From Fen-1273 sp963837815 (lineage in GTDB: Bacteria > Bacteroidota > Ignavibacteria > UBA10030 > UBA6906): 64,000 bases of DNA. Location of the stretch: NCBI GenBank assembly GCA_963837815.1, contig CAWIOS010000013.1, forward strand, positions 186,001-250,000, given 5' to 3'. Shown here in pieces: positions 8,612-17,342 of this stretch (positions within the stretch are counted from its first letter, which is position 1; each line of letters begins with the position of its first letter). A program made the translations under genes and the position numbers. The notes beneath the pieces are model-generated. The model ran no database searches. It was not told the DNA's origin and worked only from the letters and a program-made list of their open reading frames with translations.

Positions 8612-11020
8612 CTATCTTGCCGGATTTCTTTTGACCGTGATCGCCGTCCCGTCATACGAGATCGTGGCGTCCGGACGTGTTTCCTCTGAAACGCCGGCGC
8701 CGTGACCCGGTCCCACCCATACGATGCGGAACGTTCTCCGGGTCAGCATGCCGGGGAATTCCCCGTGACGGCTGCCGATGGTGAGCGTGTTCGCACGTTC
8801 GTCCCACCTGATCGGAACCGTCGCGAATGACCCCTTCTCATAATTGTAGTTGTCGTTTTCATCCTCGTACAGTGTGAACTCGCCGTCGGCTCCCGGGTAC
8901 ACGCGCAGTTCAACCGGGTCAGCAGGCTTTTCGGCGGCATACCGGAGAAACGGACCCATGGGGACGATGGATCCGGCCCTGACGTACAGGGGGAGAGTTT
9001 CAATCGGCGCAGGGGTCGATATCGTCCGGCCTCCCGCCAGGAGATCCCCGCTCCAGAAATCGAACCACTCCGCCCCCCGGGGAAGATAGACTTTCCTCGA
9101 ATTGTCCGGCGGGATGAGACCCCTGCTGGTATCCGCCGGCCCCGTCACCGGGTTGACGAGAAAAGCGGGACCGAACATGTACTGATCCCGGATATTCCTG
9201 ACAGACGCATCGGTTCTGAAATCAAACGCAAGCGCGCGCATCATCGTGTAGGCTTCGCTCGTCACCTTCCATGAAAGAGAGTAAATGTACGGCATCAGCC
9301 GGTAACGGAGGTTGTCGTACGTTAACAATACCGCCTTCGTCTTTGCGTCCCAGTTGTCCGAAAAAAGGGCCCGCTCACCCTTTCCGTGTATTCTGAAGAC
9401 AGGGCAGAACGCGCCGAACTGAAACCACCGCACAAAAAGCTCCCTGTGAAGAGGCGTCGACCAGTCCGGAGAGTCCCATTTCAGGTGATACCCCCCGATG
9501 TCGGAAGTCCAGTACGGAATCCCGGACGCGCATGCGTTGATACCCTGTGGAATCTGAACGGCATAGGCATCGAACGTGCACGTGATGTCGGACGACCACA
9601 GGGTCGCGGCATTCCGCTGCTGTCCGGCGAACGCCTGCCGTATGAGGAAGAACGCCCGCTTCCCGGGGATGTCAGCCCGCCAGTTCTTGTACAGGCCGGT
9701 CGAGTGCATCAGGGAATAGGTGTTGAAATAGTCGATCCCCCTGCCGGTGGCAAACGTACTCTGCCTTCGTGCATCAAGGAGAGTGCCGTTGTCCGGTTCG
9801 CACTGGTCCACCCACCATGCATCCCATCCGTCGCGCACGATGAGACTGTCCCGCGCCTGCTGCCAATACATGTCACGGGCTTTCGCGCTGTGGGCGTCGT
9901 AGTACCTGTCGAACGTATGCGTCATCACGTTGTCCCACGTGATCGACGTGAGATTGCCCGCTTTTGCCATCGCATCGTAGTCCCTCGTCCCCTTTGCAAG
10001 AACGGGCCATATGGATATCATCGCATGGAGGTTTGCCCTGTGCAGCTCATCGACCATCCCCCGTGGATCGGGATACCGTCCGGGCCACATGACATGCGAT
10101 CCGATGAGATCCGGCTCCCAGTAAAACCAGTCCTGCACGATGCAGTCAAGCGGGATGCCCGCATTCCGGTACCGGTCTTTCACCGATAACACTTCAGCCT
10201 GGCTCTTGTACCTGTCCTGTGACTGGAAGAGTCCGAACGACCACTTTGGAAACATCGGAGCCTGTCCGGTGGCGGTCCGGTAGAGTGCGATGATGTGATC
10301 GAACTCCGGTCCGTAAAAGAAATAGTAGTCGACACACTCGCCGCTTTCCGACACGTATTTGAATTTTGTATTCCCGGCTTCGGCGCCGTAGAAATTGGAT
10401 GCGGAATAATTGTCCCACATGAGCCCGTAGCCGCGGGTGGAGAGGAGAACGGGGATGGCGCCTGTCATGTACCGTATGGCCATGTCCTGGTTGCGGCCCT
10501 TGTAGTTCATCGCGCCCCGGTCCTCGGGATGGCATCCAAGGCCGAACAGCCCTTCGGTCACGGGAGAGACGAACTCCGTTTCGCACTCGTGCGTAATGAT
10601 TCCCGCGACGGTATCCGCGGCCATTCTTTTCCCCGCGGCGCCGTCCTCGGCGAGAATCGTCACGCCGCCCGTATCGGCGTACGTGATCGAATGTGTCGCC
10701 TTGCTCACGGTGATTCTGAGCCTGGCTGTCGAAATGACGAATTCTCCCGGGCCTTCTGACACCTGGAACGGAGGTGTCTTCTCCCACTTTTCAACGACGA
10801 CAAGCGAAGCCCCTGAAGGGATGTCCCGCAGCGTCGTGTACTGGACTTCCACGATGTCGTCTCTGCAGATTTTCACTCTCATCTTCCCCCTGTCCAGCAT
10901 AAACGTCATGCCGTCGGAATCCTTGACGGAGGAGACTATGGAAGCCCGCGCTCCGTGCACGGTTCCCCAGGAGGCGATTGTCACAGCCGCGATCAATGCT
11001 GCCGCCCTCGTTATTGTCAT
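8612..11020 (-). CDS. glycoside hydrolase family 31, exported
   Basis: 802 residues. The long upstream extension of the frame is poor as protein; the ATG at 11020 gives a clean signal peptide (TRAAALIAAVTIASWGTVHGARA) with GGGA upstream, so I use it. The nucleophile is Asp405 in AWWVDQCEPD and the acid/base Asp478 in WSSDITCTFDAY; the latter replaces the usual GD with SD. It has the same C-terminal FTLYEDENDNYNYE segment as the next gene but no PA14 insert. First gene of the operon and a paralogue of the second, so the pair may divide two related alpha-linked substrates. The CEP in place of TEP after the nucleophile sets it apart from the neighbour. Confidence 0.88.
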   Translation of the reverse strand: MTITRAAALIAAVTIASWGTVHGARASIVSSVKDSDGMTFMLDRGKMRVKICRDDIVEVQYTTLRDIPSGASLVVVEKWEKTPPFQVSEGPGEFVISTARLRITVSKATHSITYADTGGVTILAEDGAAGKRMAADTVAGIITHECETEFVSPVTEGLFGLGCHPEDRGAMNYKGRNQDMAIRYMTGAIPVLLSTRGYGLMWDNYSASNFYGAEAGNTKFKYVSESGECVDYYFFYGPEFDHIIALYRTATGQAPMFPKWSFGLFQSQDRYKSQAEVLSVKDRYRNAGIPLDCIVQDWFYWEPDLIGSHVMWPGRYPDPRGMVDELHRANLHAMISIWPVLAKGTRDYDAMAKAGNLTSITWDNVMTHTFDRYYDAHSAKARDMYWQQARDSLIVRDGWDAWWVDQCEPDNGTLLDARRQSTFATGRGIDYFNTYSLMHSTGLYKNWRADIPGKRAFFLIRQAFAGQQRNAATLWSSDITCTFDAYAVQIPQGINACASGIPYWTSDIGGYHLKWDSPDWSTPLHRELFVRWFQFGAFCPVFRIHGKGERALFSDNWDAKTKAVLLTYDNLRYRLMPYIYSLSWKVTSEAYTMMRALAFDFRTDASVRNIRDQYMFGPAFLVNPVTGPADTSRGLIPPDNSRKVYLPRGAEWFDFWSGDLLAGGRTISTPAPIETLPLYVRAGSIVPMGPFLRYAAEKPADPVELRVYPGADGEFTLYEDENDNYNYEKGSFATVPIRWDERANTLTIGSRHGEFPGMLTRRTFRIVWVGPGHGAGVSEETRPDATISYDGTAITVKRNPAR

Positions 11021-11344
11021 TGTTCGTCCCGGTCGTTCGGAATGTGATTTTCGGAATCGGGCGTTCCTTCTTTTGTCGCCGTTATCCAAAGACGGCATAA
11101 GATAGCGAATCCTTTCATTCCTTCCCATAGAGGGGTTTCCGGGCGGTGGTACCCGGGAGGTCACGCCTTTCCGACTGATGTCTATTCGGGTGATCATCAC
11201 AGGCCCGGGGATGGGCAGTTTCCTCTACAGCATGCCTGAGCATGCCGGAATTTGCGCTATTCCCGGGAAAGGACTGTGGCACGCGGATTGCGGAATCTGA
11301 ACACGAATGCAGTTTTGTATCACTCAAGAGGGGGAGCAATTGGC
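11021..11344. other. divergent intergenic region, 324 bp
   Basis: This gap separates the leftward alpha-glycosidase operon from the rightward YXWGXW gene and must hold both promoters. I see no consensus-grade sigma70 site. It contains a short hairpin (GCCGT...ACGGC, near 11074-11095) and a repeated GCATGC pair near 11230-11248. No RNA gene is recognisable. Confidence 0.5.
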
Positions 11345-11728
11345 ATGAAAGCTCGCAACGTCATTCTCATCGCCGGGGTCGTCCTCACGCTTGCGGTCGC
11401 GGCACAGCCCGCGCCTGCGCAGGTGCACGTGGGAATCGGGATCCAGATCGGTCCGCCGCCTGTCCGGGCGGAGGTCGTCGCCCCCAGGCCTGCGTACCCG
11501 GCCGAGTGGGTCCGCGGGTACTGGATGTGGGACCCCGCGGTCCATAGGCATGTCTGGGTGGAGGGGAGGTGGGTTCGGGCCCGTCCGGGATACAGGTGGG
11601 TCGACGGGGGATGGAGGCGAGGCCGGAACGGATGGGTCTGGACTGAAGGGCGGTGGCGCACAACCGGGCGCGGCAGGGGCCCTTCAGCAGGTGAGCCCGT
11701 CCCGGAGCGGGGTGGGGAGAGACGTTAA
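11345..11728 (+). CDS. exported YXWGXW-repeat protein
   Basis: 127 residues: a signal peptide (MKARNVILIAGVVLTLAVAAQPAPAQ) and then Trp/Arg/Gly-rich repeats such as EWVRGYWMWD, HVWVEGRWVRARPG and NGWVWTEGRWRT. This is the YXWGXW repeat pattern, found in small secreted proteins of unknown role. I chose the ATG at 11345 over upstream in-frame starts because it fits the signal peptide and has AGGGGGAG before it. The gene stands alone; a factor-independent terminator follows at about 11778. Confidence 0.7.
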   Translation: MKARNVILIAGVVLTLAVAAQPAPAQVHVGIGIQIGPPPVRAEVVAPRPAYPAEWVRGYWMWDPAVHRHVWVEGRWVRARPGYRWVDGGWRRGRNGWVWTEGRWRTTGRGRGPSAGEPVPERGGERR

Positions 11729-11777
11729 TATTCAACGTCTCGCAGTGATGGGATTCGAGACATGGACAGTGGTGGGG

Positions 11778-11812
11778 GGCGCCGGTGATCGAATAGCCGG
11801 CGCCGCTTTTTT
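11778..11812 (+). terminator. factor-independent terminator after the YXWGXW gene
   Basis: Perfect 8-bp stem GGCGCCGG/CCGGCGCC (11778-11785 and 11797-11804), an 11-base loop, then GCTTTTTT. It lies about 50 bases after the YXWGXW stop codon. Confidence 0.85.
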
Positions 11813-11981
11813 GGTGGGTGCGAAAAAAGGGCTCGCGGTGTTTGGCCGCGAGCGCCGGAAGCAGCCTCAACTGCGGGACCCATCGCCGAAAAGCCACCGG
11901 CTTCCTGCAAGCATGATCACTGAGATAAGAGAACGTGGAACAAGACATCCCCGTTACACGTCAGACAAGGGTGTCCGGGAC

Positions 11982-12010
11982 TTGACTTTTATTAGGTGAA
12001 GCATTATAAT
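11982..12010 (+). promoter_or_regulatory. near-consensus sigma70-type promoter
   Basis: TTGACT at 11982-11987, a 17-base spacer, and a perfect TATAAT at 12005-12010. Transcription should start near 12017, giving a leader of about 95 bases before the ATG at 12112. This is the best -10 element I found in the window. Confidence 0.75.
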
Positions 12011-12111
12011 ACTCTTAAGAACGAAGGGAATTGTGCGAGACGCATTGTTGTTACTAAGGATGTTCCCCTTGTTCGCCCAACATATGTAGGCCTATTGACA
12101 GGGAACCTGAC

Positions 12112-12342
12112 ATGAAAGATTCATCAGAAGGAATCCAGGAAGCGCTTCGGTGCAGGCGCGCGGAAGTCGAACGCGTGGCGGAGTCCGTGGGGGTGGCCGC
12201 GCAGGCGGTCGGGTCCGCGTCGCTTACCGATGAACAGCGTCATCTGATTGCGTGCGGGCTCAGGGACGTCCAGGGAGAACTTCACGACCTGAGCGACGTT
12301 CTCAAATCGCTTGCAGGGGAGAGACAGCCGCAGGAAGTGTAG
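12112..12342 (+). CDS. small helical protein of unknown function
   Basis: 76 residues, predicted mostly alpha-helical with heptad-like spacing (GIQEALRCRRAEVERVAESVG, then LRDVQGELHDLSDVLKSL), so possibly a coiled-coil dimer. No signal peptide or membrane helix. AGGGA precedes the ATG. It is framed by its own strong promoter (11982) and its own terminator (12387), so it is a well-defined single-gene unit despite its size. I do not recognise the family. Confidence 0.65.
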   Translation: MKDSSEGIQEALRCRRAEVERVAESVGVAAQAVGSASLTDEQRHLIACGLRDVQGELHDLSDVLKSLAGERQPQEV

Positions 12343-12386
12343 TCCGCAAGGTCACGAGAATACGGGGGCCGGGAACGGCCCGTCAG

Positions 12387-12419
12387 ATGCCCGGAGTTGA
12401 CTTCATCCGGGCATTTTTG
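12387..12419 (+). terminator. factor-independent terminator after the 76-residue protein
   Basis: Perfect 8-bp stem ATGCCCGG/CCGGGCAT (12387-12394 and 12407-12414) with a 12-base loop, followed by TTTTTGT. Confidence 0.85.
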
Positions 12420-12431
12420 TCTCTTCTCCGC

Positions 12432-12968
12432 TCAGAGAACGCCCTGGAGAAAGAAGACCACGCCCACGGCGCCGAGCGCAAGGCTTGCGAACCAGAGCCA
12501 TATCTTCTTTGTGAGCGCCGAAATGGCACCGAGGGCGATGGCGATCTGAAAGACCGTGACTGCTCTTGCGAGAATCTGGTGCGATGCGAGGTTCTCTGCC
12601 GAGGAATTCTCCTTTTCGCGGGCTTTTTCCTCTATCTCCTTCTGCTGATTTCTGTACTCGGTGACTTTCTCTTCGTCCTTCGCTTCCGGCTCTTTACCCA
12701 GCGTGCGGAGCAATTCCATTTTGCTTTCGAGGACTGCCGACTTGACACCTTTCGCCTGGTAGTACGCCCACTGGTCGGATGCCTGGATCTGTTCAATCAT
12801 CGCCTCGTTGGCGCGGTGCCCGGCCAGAAGTGAGCAGGCGGCCGCAAGAACGGCAAGCAACGCGGAACTCAGTGCCACAAAGAGAATCCATGTTTCGCCG
12901 CTGTGGTGTGCGGCATGTTCCATCTCTTCGTGCAGGTGTTCGGTCGGGACTTCCAAATCTTCAGGCAT
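12432..12968 (-). CDS. DUF4337-like membrane protein
   Basis: 178 residues. Layout: an acidic, His-rich N-terminus (HLHEEMEHAAHHSG), a first membrane helix at about 27-48, a long charged helical segment with coiled-coil character (residues 55-125), and two closing helices (about 135-175). This order, with the HRANEAMIEQIQASDQWAYYQAKG segment, matches the DUF4337 family, whose function is unknown. The start ATG at 12968 opens a 273-base gap that also carries the upstream sequence of the next, rightward gene. Confidence 0.7.
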   Translation of the reverse strand: MPEDLEVPTEHLHEEMEHAAHHSGETWILFVALSSALLAVLAAACSLLAGHRANEAMIEQIQASDQWAYYQAKGVKSAVLESKMELLRTLGKEPEAKDEEKVTEYRNQQKEIEEKAREKENSSAENLASHQILARAVTVFQIAIALGAISALTKKIWLWFASLALGAVGVVFFLQGVL

Positions 12969-13058
12969 GCCTACCTCCGGGGTGGATTGGACATCAATGT
13001 TGTGCGCGGCGGGCCGCAGGAATGTATATACTGATCAGAGAGCTCGATTGCAACCCTT

Positions 13059-13069
13059 CCCCCCCCCCC
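13059..13069. repeat. poly-C tract, 11 bases
   Basis: An uninterrupted run of eleven C lies between the divergent DUF4337 and DUF1080 genes, about 170 bases before the latter start. Tracts this long are prone to slipped-strand length change and can alter promoter spacing; whether this one does is not known. Confidence 0.8.
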
Positions 13070-13241
13070 GTGCGCGGCTTTTTCCGCCCCCTTCTTGCCT
13101 CTCTCGGTGCGTTTCACTAGGTTGGATCAGGTTCATTCCCGGGTTCCCGGCAAATCCTCTCCTGAACCCGCGATCGACCCGGCTTTCCGGCCCCCAATTC
13201 CGCCGGCCGAATTCGGACACGGCCACTCCAGGAGGACTCAT

Positions 13242-14015
13242 ATGAAATCGTCGAACGCCGTTCTTCTCTTCATCCTCGGTATTTCTCTCCCGCTGCTCCC
13301 GGCACAGTCCGCGTCGGCGTCGTGCCGCCAGGAAGGCGACGCCGGCCAGGCGCCCAATGCGCTGAGCCCGAAAGAAAAGGAGGAGGGGTGGAAACTTCTC
13401 TTCGACGGGGTCACGATGAACGGGTGGCGCGGAGCGTACCTCGATACGCTTCCGGCCAGGGGGTGGGAGGTAAAGGACGGCGTCCTCTCCGTCCAGTCGT
13501 CCGGCGGCAAAGAGGCGGCGTTCGGCGGCGATATCGTCACACGCAAGACGTTCGGGAGTTTTGAACTCGTCGTGGATTTCAAACTGACGGAGGGGGCCAA
13601 CAGCGGCATCAAGTACTTCGTCATGGAAGAACTCCCCAGGACGCCGGGGTCCGCCAAGGGGCTCGAGTACCAGCTTCTCGACGATGCGCGCCATCCTGAC
13701 GCAAAGCTGGGGATCAACGGGAACAGAACGCTTGCCTCGCTGTATGATCTCCTGCCGGCGACAAACAAGACCGTCCGCCCGATAGGCGAGTGGAACCATG
13801 CCAGGATCGTGGTGCGGGGTACGCACGTGGAGCACTGGCTCAACGGGAAAATGGTCCTGACCTACGAGCGGGGCGGGAAGGAGTTCCTGGCGCACAAGGC
13901 GGTGAGCAAGTTCAAAGACCTGAAGGGATTCGGGGAGGCGCCGGAAGGGCACATACTCCTTCAGGACCACGGCGACAAGGTGTCGTTCAGAAACATCAAG
14001 ATCCGCACGCTGTAA
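13242..14015 (+). CDS. DUF1080 / 3-keto-disaccharide hydrolase, exported
   Basis: 257 residues: a signal peptide (MKSSNAVLLFILGISLPLLPAQSASA), then one DUF1080 (PF06439) concanavalin-like domain. Family landmarks are WKLLFDGVTMNGWRG, WEVKDGVLSV, DFKLTEGANSGIKYFV, EYQLLDD and EGHILLQDHGDKVSFRNIKIR. Members act on 3-keto-glycosides made by C3 oxidation of sugars. A perfect AGGAGG lies before the ATG at 13242, which fixes the start. It leads a run of rightward genes; the next two encode Tat-exported proteins of families that act in the same 3-keto pathway. That the three work together is an inference from context. Confidence 0.85.
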   Translation: MKSSNAVLLFILGISLPLLPAQSASASCRQEGDAGQAPNALSPKEKEEGWKLLFDGVTMNGWRGAYLDTLPARGWEVKDGVLSVQSSGGKEAAFGGDIVTRKTFGSFELVVDFKLTEGANSGIKYFVMEELPRTPGSAKGLEYQLLDDARHPDAKLGINGNRTLASLYDLLPATNKTVRPIGEWNHARIVVRGTHVEHWLNGKMVLTYERGGKEFLAHKAVSKFKDLKGFGEAPEGHILLQDHGDKVSFRNIKIRTL

Positions 14016-14045
14016 TCGAACCGCACATTCCCCGGAGAACATGCC

Positions 14046-14894
14046 ATGACATCATTCACGCGACGCGGTTTCCTGAAGGTTGCCGGTCTCGTCCCGGCCG
14101 CCCTTGCCCTCCCATTGCCGGGCGCGCGGGCACGAACTATCCCTCAGGAGAAGCGACGACGCGCCTTTCCATTCGCCCTGGGGATTGCGTCGTACTCGTT
14201 CCGGGCGTTCACGCTTGACCAGACAATCGCGATGACGAAACGGCTCGGGATTACAAGGCTGGGCTTGAAGGACGTGCACATGCCGCTCACGGCATCCGCC
14301 GGTGAGATTGCCGCCGCGATCGCGAAAGTGCGGGACGCCGGTCTGACGCTTTCGACGTGCGGAGTTGTGTACATGACGACCGAGCCGGAAGTCCGCCGCG
14401 CCTTTTCCTACGCGAAAGCGGCGGGGATCAAATTTCTTGTGGGGGCGCCCGACGAACAGCTCCTCCCGGCAGCGGAGAAGGCCGTGAAGGAGACAGGCAT
14501 TGCGCTCGCCATACACAATCACGGGCCGACCGATAAGAGGTACCCGTCTCCGGAGAGCATTTACTCGCTCATCGCGAATATGGACAGGCGCATCGGGCTC
14601 TGTGTCGACTGCGGGCATACGCAGCGCCTCGGCCTCGATCCGTCCGACCAGATCGAGCGGTACTTCGACAGGGTCTTCGATCTTCACGTCAAAGACGTGA
14701 GCGCCGCAAACGCAGAGGGGACAACCGTCGAGATTGGCCGCGGCGTCATCGACATCCCCCGGCTGCTCGGGACGCTCAACCGGCTCGGGTATTCCGGGAC
14801 GCTCCATATCGAATTCGAAAAGGACGAGACCGATCCCCTTGCGGGGGTCGCCGAATCCGCCGGGTATCTGCGCGGCGTTCTCGCGGGAATGTGA
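14046..14894 (+). CDS. Tat-exported sugar isomerase/epimerase-fold (AP endonuclease 2) protein
   Basis: 282 residues. The N-terminus is a twin-arginine signal (TRRGFLKVAG followed by a hydrophobic stretch and an AxA-like site). The rest is a xylose-isomerase-like TIM barrel with likely metal ligands in IAIHNHGP, GLCVDCGHTQ, FDLHVKDV and TLHIEFEKDE. Members include epimerases and, in 3-keto-glycoside pathways, lyases that eliminate the aglycone. Export to the periplasm makes an ordinary phosphosugar isomerase role unlikely. It starts 30 bases after the DUF1080 gene and ends 24 bases before the oxidoreductase, so one transcript is likely. Confidence 0.85.
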   Translation: MTSFTRRGFLKVAGLVPAALALPLPGARARTIPQEKRRRAFPFALGIASYSFRAFTLDQTIAMTKRLGITRLGLKDVHMPLTASAGEIAAAIAKVRDAGLTLSTCGVVYMTTEPEVRRAFSYAKAAGIKFLVGAPDEQLLPAAEKAVKETGIALAIHNHGPTDKRYPSPESIYSLIANMDRRIGLCVDCGHTQRLGLDPSDQIERYFDRVFDLHVKDVSAANAEGTTVEIGRGVIDIPRLLGTLNRLGYSGTLHIEFEKDETDPLAGVAESAGYLRGVLAGM

Positions 14895-14918
14895 TCTGAC
14901 ACCGAACGGGAGTTTCCC

Positions 14919-16235
14919 ATGACAACACGACGTGATTTTCTGAAGAAGATCGGCGCCGGCACGGCGGTCGCTATCACAGGGATGAATGCCTCGAGCTACG
15001 CCCGGATCATCGGTGCAAACGACCGGATCCATTGCGCCGTCATCGGACTGCACGGGAGGGCCTACGCGCACCTGGAGTCCATCCATGCATATCCCGACGC
15101 GGACGTTTCGCACGTGTGCGACGTCGACAGCAGGGAACTTGACAGGTTCGCGGAGGCGGTGAAATCGAAAACCGGCAGGAGCCCGGCAAAGGCAAAGGAC
15201 TTCAGAACCATACTGGAGTCGGCGGATGTGGACGCCGTCACGATCGCGACCCCGGAGCACTGGCACGCGCCGATGGCCATCCTTGCGCTCAAGGCGGGGA
15301 AACACGTCTACGTGGAAAAACCGTGCAGCCATAATCCCCATGAGGGGGAGCTCCTTGTGCGGGCACAGAAGAAATACGGGAAACTCGTTCAGCTGGGGAC
15401 GCAGCAGCGCTCGTCCCCCCATACGATCGACATCGTCAGAAAGATCCATGAGGGGCTCATCGGAAGGCCGTATTTCGGCAAGTCGTGGTACTGCAACACA
15501 AGGACCTCCATCGGAACGGGAAAACAGGTTCCCGTCCCCGGGTACCTCGACTGGGAGCTGTGGCAGGGGCCTGCGCCCCGGCGTCCCTATAAAGACAACG
15601 TCCATCCGTACAACTGGCACTGGTTCTGGCACTGGGGAACGGGAGAAACGCTCAACAACGGCACGCACGAGGTGGACGTGTGCAGGTGGGCGCTGGGCGT
15701 CGATTTCCCCGCAAGGGTGACTGCATCGGGGGGACGCTACCATTTCAGGGACGATTGGGAGTTTTACGATACGCTTGTCACGAGCTTCGAATACGACGGG
15801 AAGATGATCACCTGGGAAGGAATGAGCTGCCAGGGGAAAGAGTACTACGGGAGGAGCCGGGGATCCACGATACACGGGACTGACGGCACTGTTCTTATCG
15901 ACCGCGACGGGTACGAAGTCTATTCTCTGGATGACCGGAAAATCGACGAGTTCAGGGTGGGGAAGAAAAGCACGAGCCAGGACCTGGTAAGCGCCGACGC
16001 GATGACCGACGACCATTTCCGCAATTTCTTTGACGCCATCGGAAAGGGCGAACCCCTGCACGCACCCGTCGCGCTGGGAAACGTCAGCGTCACAATGCTG
16101 CAGCTTTCCAATATCGCCTGGAAGACCGGCCGCACGCTTGCGCTGAATGCCGGGGACGGCCGCATTACAGGCGATCCCGCCGCCATGGAGCTCTGGCAGC
16201 GGGAGTACGAAAAGGGATGGGAGCCGGAAGTGTAG
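14919..16235 (+). CDS. Tat-exported Gfo/Idh/MocA oxidoreductase
   Basis: 438 residues with a twin-arginine signal (TTRRDFLKKIGAG). A Rossmann domain follows (IHCAVIGLHGRAYAHLESI; IATPEHWHAPMAI; YVEKPCSHNPHE, the EKP motif of the family), then an alpha/beta domain containing NNGTHEVDVCRWALG, the region that holds the catalytic His. It is expected to oxidise or reduce a sugar with bound NAD(P); as a Tat substrate the cofactor would be inserted before export. With the two preceding genes it forms a trio matching the exported C3-oxidation pathway for glycosides known in Bacteroides and relatives. GGGAG before the ATG supports the start. Confidence 0.87.
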   Translation: MTTRRDFLKKIGAGTAVAITGMNASSYARIIGANDRIHCAVIGLHGRAYAHLESIHAYPDADVSHVCDVDSRELDRFAEAVKSKTGRSPAKAKDFRTILESADVDAVTIATPEHWHAPMAILALKAGKHVYVEKPCSHNPHEGELLVRAQKKYGKLVQLGTQQRSSPHTIDIVRKIHEGLIGRPYFGKSWYCNTRTSIGTGKQVPVPGYLDWELWQGPAPRRPYKDNVHPYNWHWFWHWGTGETLNNGTHEVDVCRWALGVDFPARVTASGGRYHFRDDWEFYDTLVTSFEYDGKMITWEGMSCQGKEYYGRSRGSTIHGTDGTVLIDRDGYEVYSLDDRKIDEFRVGKKSTSQDLVSADAMTDDHFRNFFDAIGKGEPLHAPVALGNVSVTMLQLSNIAWKTGRTLALNAGDGRITGDPAAMELWQREYEKGWEPEV

Positions 16236-16290
16236 GCTCCGTGACCCCCGGAGCATGCCGATCACATCTTCACACCCGGAGAGCATCACA

Positions 16291-17286
16291 ATGAAACCCC
16301 CGGTCATCGTGATCCTGGCGATGTGCGCGCTGACCACGTGCGCGCCGTCCGGGCGCGCATCACAGGACACCTCCGGAGCCCCCCCCGGGGAACGGACGAG
16401 AATCATCATCGACTCTGACGCCAACAACGAGCTTGACGATCAGCATGCAATCGCCTATGTCCTCCTGAACCCGGCCACGTTCGATGTCGAGGGGATTACA
16501 GTCAACAAGACGTTCGGTGGCGGGTCCATCCGGGAGCAGGCCGCAGAAGCGGAGAGAGTCGTGAAGCTCTGCGGGCGGTCGCCTGGCGTCAGGGTCTACG
16601 AGGGGGCGACGGGCGACTTCAGGGGGATACGGGAGAACCTGGATCGGCCGTCATTCGACGGATCGGCGGCGGTGAATTTCATCATTGAGCGGGCTGTAGC
16701 CCGCGACAGCCGCACGCTTGTTGTACTCGCGATAGGGAAGCTCACGAACGTCGCCCTTGCGCTTGCACGGAACCCCGCTATAGGAAAACGGATCCGGATC
16801 ATCTGGCTTGGAAGCAACTACCCGGAACCGGGTGAATACAACTTCGAGAACGATACGGCCTCGGTCAATTACTGTCTGGCCCTGAGCGTCCCGATGGAAA
16901 TCGCCACGGTCCGCTATGGCGCATCGACGGGGACCGCCGCCGTCCAGGCATCGGTGGACGAGATACGGGCGCGGGTGAAGGGGAAGGGTCCCCGCATCGC
17001 GCAGAGCGTGACGGGGAGGCACGGAGGGGAGTTTACGTGTTTTGGAGACTATTCCATCGACCTCTTCGAGCACGTGAGTGAAAAGACCCGTTCCCTGTAC
17101 GACATGGCCGCCGCGGCGATTGTCAGGAATCCCGGATGGTCGGACGCCGTTGTCATCCGCGCGCCGAGGTTCCAGGACGGCCGCTGGATTGACCAGCCCG
17201 GCAATCCCCGCACGATCGTCATCAGGGAGAATTTTGACAGCGGGAAGATCATGCGTGATTTTTACGCTACAATGGATCGGCGGTGA
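16291..17286 (+). CDS. exported nucleoside hydrolase (IunH family)
   Basis: 331 residues. The N-terminal motif IIIDSDANNELDDQHAIAY is the Asp cluster that binds calcium and ribose in inosine-uridine preferring hydrolases (DxDxNNELDD variant), and NYPEPGEYNFENDTASVNY matches the ribose-binding region. The start at 16291 gives a hydrophobic leader with a Cys (ALTTCAPSG), so it is exported, possibly as a lipoprotein, although the lipobox is imperfect (Thr before Cys). It would split nucleosides into base and ribose outside the cytoplasm. Followed by a permease and a ribokinase, which fits uptake and phosphorylation of the freed ribose. Confidence 0.83.
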   Translation: MKPPVIVILAMCALTTCAPSGRASQDTSGAPPGERTRIIIDSDANNELDDQHAIAYVLLNPATFDVEGITVNKTFGGGSIREQAAEAERVVKLCGRSPGVRVYEGATGDFRGIRENLDRPSFDGSAAVNFIIERAVARDSRTLVVLAIGKLTNVALALARNPAIGKRIRIIWLGSNYPEPGEYNFENDTASVNYCLALSVPMEIATVRYGASTGTAAVQASVDEIRARVKGKGPRIAQSVTGRHGGEFTCFGDYSIDLFEHVSEKTRSLYDMAAAAIVRNPGWSDAVVIRAPRFQDGRWIDQPGNPRTIVIRENFDSGKIMRDFYATMDRR

Positions 17287-17342
17287 TTCGTGCGGCGCCG
17301 CATCGACCGGTACCCTCCCCCCGCACGTAACGGAGCCACGTC

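Larger units (their letters stand above)
11729..12111. other. intergenic region with terminator, hairpin and strong promoter
   Basis: 383 bases without a protein gene. In order it holds a T-tailed terminator (11778-11812), a second perfect 8-bp hairpin (GCTCGCGG/CCGCGAGC, 11831-11853) with no T run, and a near-consensus promoter (11982-12010) with about 95 bases of leader before the next start codon. Confidence 0.6.

Noticed and set aside
11831..11853. Perfect hairpin GCTCGCGG/CCGCGAGC considered as a second terminator
   Set aside because: No T run, and a proper terminator already lies just before it; it may be part of an RNA or mean nothing.
14052..16427. A 791-codon minus-strand open frame opposite the sugar isomerase and oxidoreductase genes
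   Set aside because: Same cause: the plus-strand proteins have complete family motifs, and the minus frame lacks any.
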